6,781 nucleotides of DNA from an uncultured Spirochaetia bacterium (lineage in GTDB: Bacteria; Spirochaetota; CALGPD01): positions 1 through 6,781 of the forward strand of contig CALGPD010000459.1 in the NCBI GenBank assembly GCA_937960625.1. The letters run 5' to 3'. The position numbers and the translations under genes are program-made. The first letter of the stretch is position 1. Each line of letters starts with the position of its first letter. This document shows positions 5,598-6,781 of this stretch, one piece after another. Under the pieces are notes generated by a model that did no database searches, had not been told where the DNA came from, and worked only from the letters and a program-made list of their open reading frames with translations.

Positions 5598-5893
5598 TAA
5601 CATTCTCCTGATATTTCGCTTAAATATAAAGTGGTTAAATCTATAAAACATGATTTGTTAATTTTTATTATCTTATAACGGGTTTCATGAATTTTGATTA
5701 TTTCATTTCCAACTAATTTAATGTTTTTGAATATTTTAACAGTACAGCATGCTGTGGTTTCCTGTTCCGAACTTTTTGGCCGGATTAACTTTACGCTATT
5801 ATATAAAACCCCGGGTATAATATTTTGAATTTCTTCCTTATATTTATCATCTTCATACGTTTTTGTATAAACTTTAAGAATAACGTTTTTCAT
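5597..5893 (-). CDS. Candidate head-closure / head-tail joining protein
   Basis: This is a small, strand-rich protein of 98 residues from the second ATG (100 from the ATG at 5899). It has segments NVILKVYTKTYEDD, GVLYNSVKLIRPK, ACCTVKIFKNIKLVGNEIIK and YKIIKINKSCFIDLTTLYL. The pattern of a short beta barrel ending in a 'x-Y-K-I-x-x-I...L' strand pair fits small head-closure proteins (SPP1 gp16 position), which seal the portal after DNA packaging. The evidence is position, size and strand pattern, not a recognised family motif. The AGGGA at 5900-5904 touches the first ATG but lies six bases before the second, so I chose 5893. The gene starts just after the neck gene and ends in a one-base stop/start overlap with the next gene. 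Confidence 0.55.
   Translation of the reverse strand: MKNVILKVYTKTYEDDKYKEEIQNIIPGVLYNSVKLIRPKSSEQETTACCTVKIFKNIKLVGNEIIKIHETRYKIIKINKSCFIDLTTLYLSEISGEC
5604..5609 (-). promoter_or_regulatory. Shine-Dalgarno site that fixes the start at 5597
   Basis: AGGAGA on the minus strand lies six bases from the ATG at 5597 and only touches the ATG at 5603, while the ATG at 5651 lies far upstream of it. It therefore selects the 98-residue product. The site lies inside the last codons of the head-closure candidate, so translation of the two genes is probably coupled. Confidence 0.75.
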
Positions 5894-5899
5894 TTTCAT

Positions 5900-5904
5900 T
5901 CCCT
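5900..5904 (-). promoter_or_regulatory. Shine-Dalgarno site favouring the start at 5893
   Basis: AGGGA on the minus strand overlaps the TAG stop of the neck gene. It has no spacing to the ATG at 5899 and six bases to the ATG at 5893, so the second start is favoured. The two products differ by only two residues (Met-Lys). Confidence 0.6.
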
Positions 5905-6754
5905 ATACAATAGTAATTTCATCATAGAAATACTTTTCCATTAAATGCCTTGCTTGGGAACAAACAACGTATTTACTGTCAGGGTCGATTTCAAGTTTTT
6001 GTCCGTCTGCATTAAGTTGAATTATGCCTTGTTCACGCAGTGTATTCGCGCAGCTCGTTGGCGATATTACATTAGCACATTGTAAGCATTGCGCCCGGAT
6101 AAAATCATCTCTGATATCTATGTCCAGAGTAGAAAAATCATTTAAATTTACGTTATAAAAAAAACGCGTTATTATTTGAAACGCTTTAATCAAAGCCTTT
6201 TCCTGTTCCATATGTTCAGAGTATAAAAAAGGTTCAGGATTCGGGGAATACACGCTTATAATTTTTTCCGCTTCAGTTAAATCACAAAACGAGTTTCTAT
6301 CTTCATCTGTAGTTGATATAATTGTGCTTGTTAAAATAATTTTTATAAGTTCGGGAGTTGTTGTTCCCTCATGTGAGTATAAATACGCTTTTACGTTTAT
6401 TACTATAAGGGAATCATTCAACGAAGAAATATTGTTTTTTATTTCCTGTGCTGTGTTTGTCTGAGCATAACCCGTGCTGTTTACCCAATTATTCCCATCG
6501 TGATAATAATTATGCCCGTCTTTTGATATACTAAACCTGATTTCATCATTGCCCTGTATATTCATATCAAAATCAATACTTGAAATACTTAAAACCGGTA
6601 AAGGGATTTTAAACTCGATGTCCGGGCACGAGGTTGAATATACCGGAGTTTCTCCGTCTAAATTTTTTAGTTTACACGTTCCGTTTATCTCAATTAGATT
6701 TTCATCATATATAAAATTTTCAGAACTATTATCGCATACTGTTGTAAGCGTCAT
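5903..6754 (-). CDS. Two-domain neck/adaptor protein candidate
   Basis: This 283-residue protein opens the visible part of the operon. The N-terminal part (about 20-150) is strand-rich and contains ISKDGHNYYHDGNNWV (76-91) followed by NTAQEIKNNISSLN (100-113). That is the 'S-x-D-G-x-x-W/Y-Y-x-x-D-G-x-x-W-V' plus 'T-x-x-E-I-x-x-N-I' arrangement of beta-sandwich modules in phage surface and structural proteins. The C-terminal part (about 158-283) begins LTEAEKI and has a helical block EKALIKAFQIITRFFYN...RDDFIRAQCLQCANVI, similar in style to gp6/gp15-like head-tail connectors. It has five Cys between 157 and 265. The first gene after the capsid gene is usually such a connector, so I infer a connector fused to a decoration-like beta module. 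An AAGGAG site (6761-6766) lies six bases before the ATG. It could instead be a head decoration protein. Confidence 0.5.
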   Translation of the reverse strand: MTLTTVCDNSSENFIYDENLIEINGTCKLKNLDGETPVYSTSCPDIEFKIPLPVLSISSIDFDMNIQGNDEIRFSISKDGHNYYHDGNNWVNSTGYAQTNTAQEIKNNISSLNDSLIVINVKAYLYSHEGTTTPELIKIILTSTIISTTDEDRNSFCDLTEAEKIISVYSPNPEPFLYSEHMEQEKALIKAFQIITRFFYNVNLNDFSTLDIDIRDDFIRAQCLQCANVISPTSCANTLREQGIIQLNADGQKLEIDPDSKYVVCSQARHLMEKYFYDEITIV

Positions 6755-6781
6755 TTTATTCTCCTTAAAAAGGGCAGGGGA
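6755..6781 (-). promoter_or_regulatory. Ribosome binding site and probable end of the upstream phage gene
   Basis: AAGGAG at 6761-6766 is a strong Shine-Dalgarno site for the gene starting at 6754. Just beyond it on the minus strand one frame reads PCPF and a TAA at 6765-6767, and another reads PLPFLRRIK and a TGA overlapping the ATG. Either could be the tail end of the preceding gene, presumably a capsid-region gene. Too little sequence remains to choose. Confidence 0.45.

Noticed and set aside
5598..5651. N-terminal extension of the small basic protein from the ATG at 5651
   Set aside because: It would overlap the preceding gene by 55 bases without a ribosome site, whereas AGGAGA is well placed for the ATG at 5597.

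Overview
The window is AT-rich bacterial DNA (roughly one third G+C by eye) made of two unlike parts that meet tail to tail near position 2353. The right two thirds (about 2356-6781, all minus strand) is the neck-and-tail part of a siphophage-type late operon. In transcription order it reads: two-domain neck/adaptor candidate, small head-closure candidate, small basic tail-completion candidate, tail terminator, major tail tube protein, tail assembly chaperone, tape measure protein. The tape measure and major tail/terminator calls rest on sequence features; the small neck proteins are called mainly by size and by their fixed order in long-tailed phages. Genes are packed with 0-11 base gaps or overlaps and have clear Shine-Dalgarno sites. 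The one real gap (4256-4311) carries a GC-rich hairpin. The capsid genes should lie beyond position 6781.

The left third holds one plus-strand gene, a soluble sensor histidine kinase of 651 residues with three PAS-like regions, a coiled-coil linker, a HisKA dimerisation/phosphoacceptor domain and an ATPase domain. It has its own sigma70-like promoter, almost no leader and no Shine-Dalgarno site. Its stop codon lies four bases from the stop codon of the tape measure gene, and no terminator is visible for either gene. The distal-tail, tail-lysin and fibre genes normally found after a tape measure gene are absent; the kinase occupies that place. The prophage is therefore truncated or rearranged here, or the kinase is a cargo gene.

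Positions 1-395 hold no intact gene. They contain a perfect 18-bp palindrome with a central CG (LacI-family-like), an A/T-only inverted repeat, and a GC-richer island whose minus strand reads as the last 23 codons of a beta-propeller protein. That relic has the same orientation as the tail operon, so it may be the end of a lost phage fibre gene or of an unrelated decayed host gene.

The organism cannot be named. Low GC, good Shine-Dalgarno sites in the phage genes and a TTGAAA/TAAAAT promoter argue against Bacteroidota and fit a low-GC Firmicute or a gut-type lineage such as non-photosynthetic Cyanobacteria or Elusimicrobia; this is inference only.
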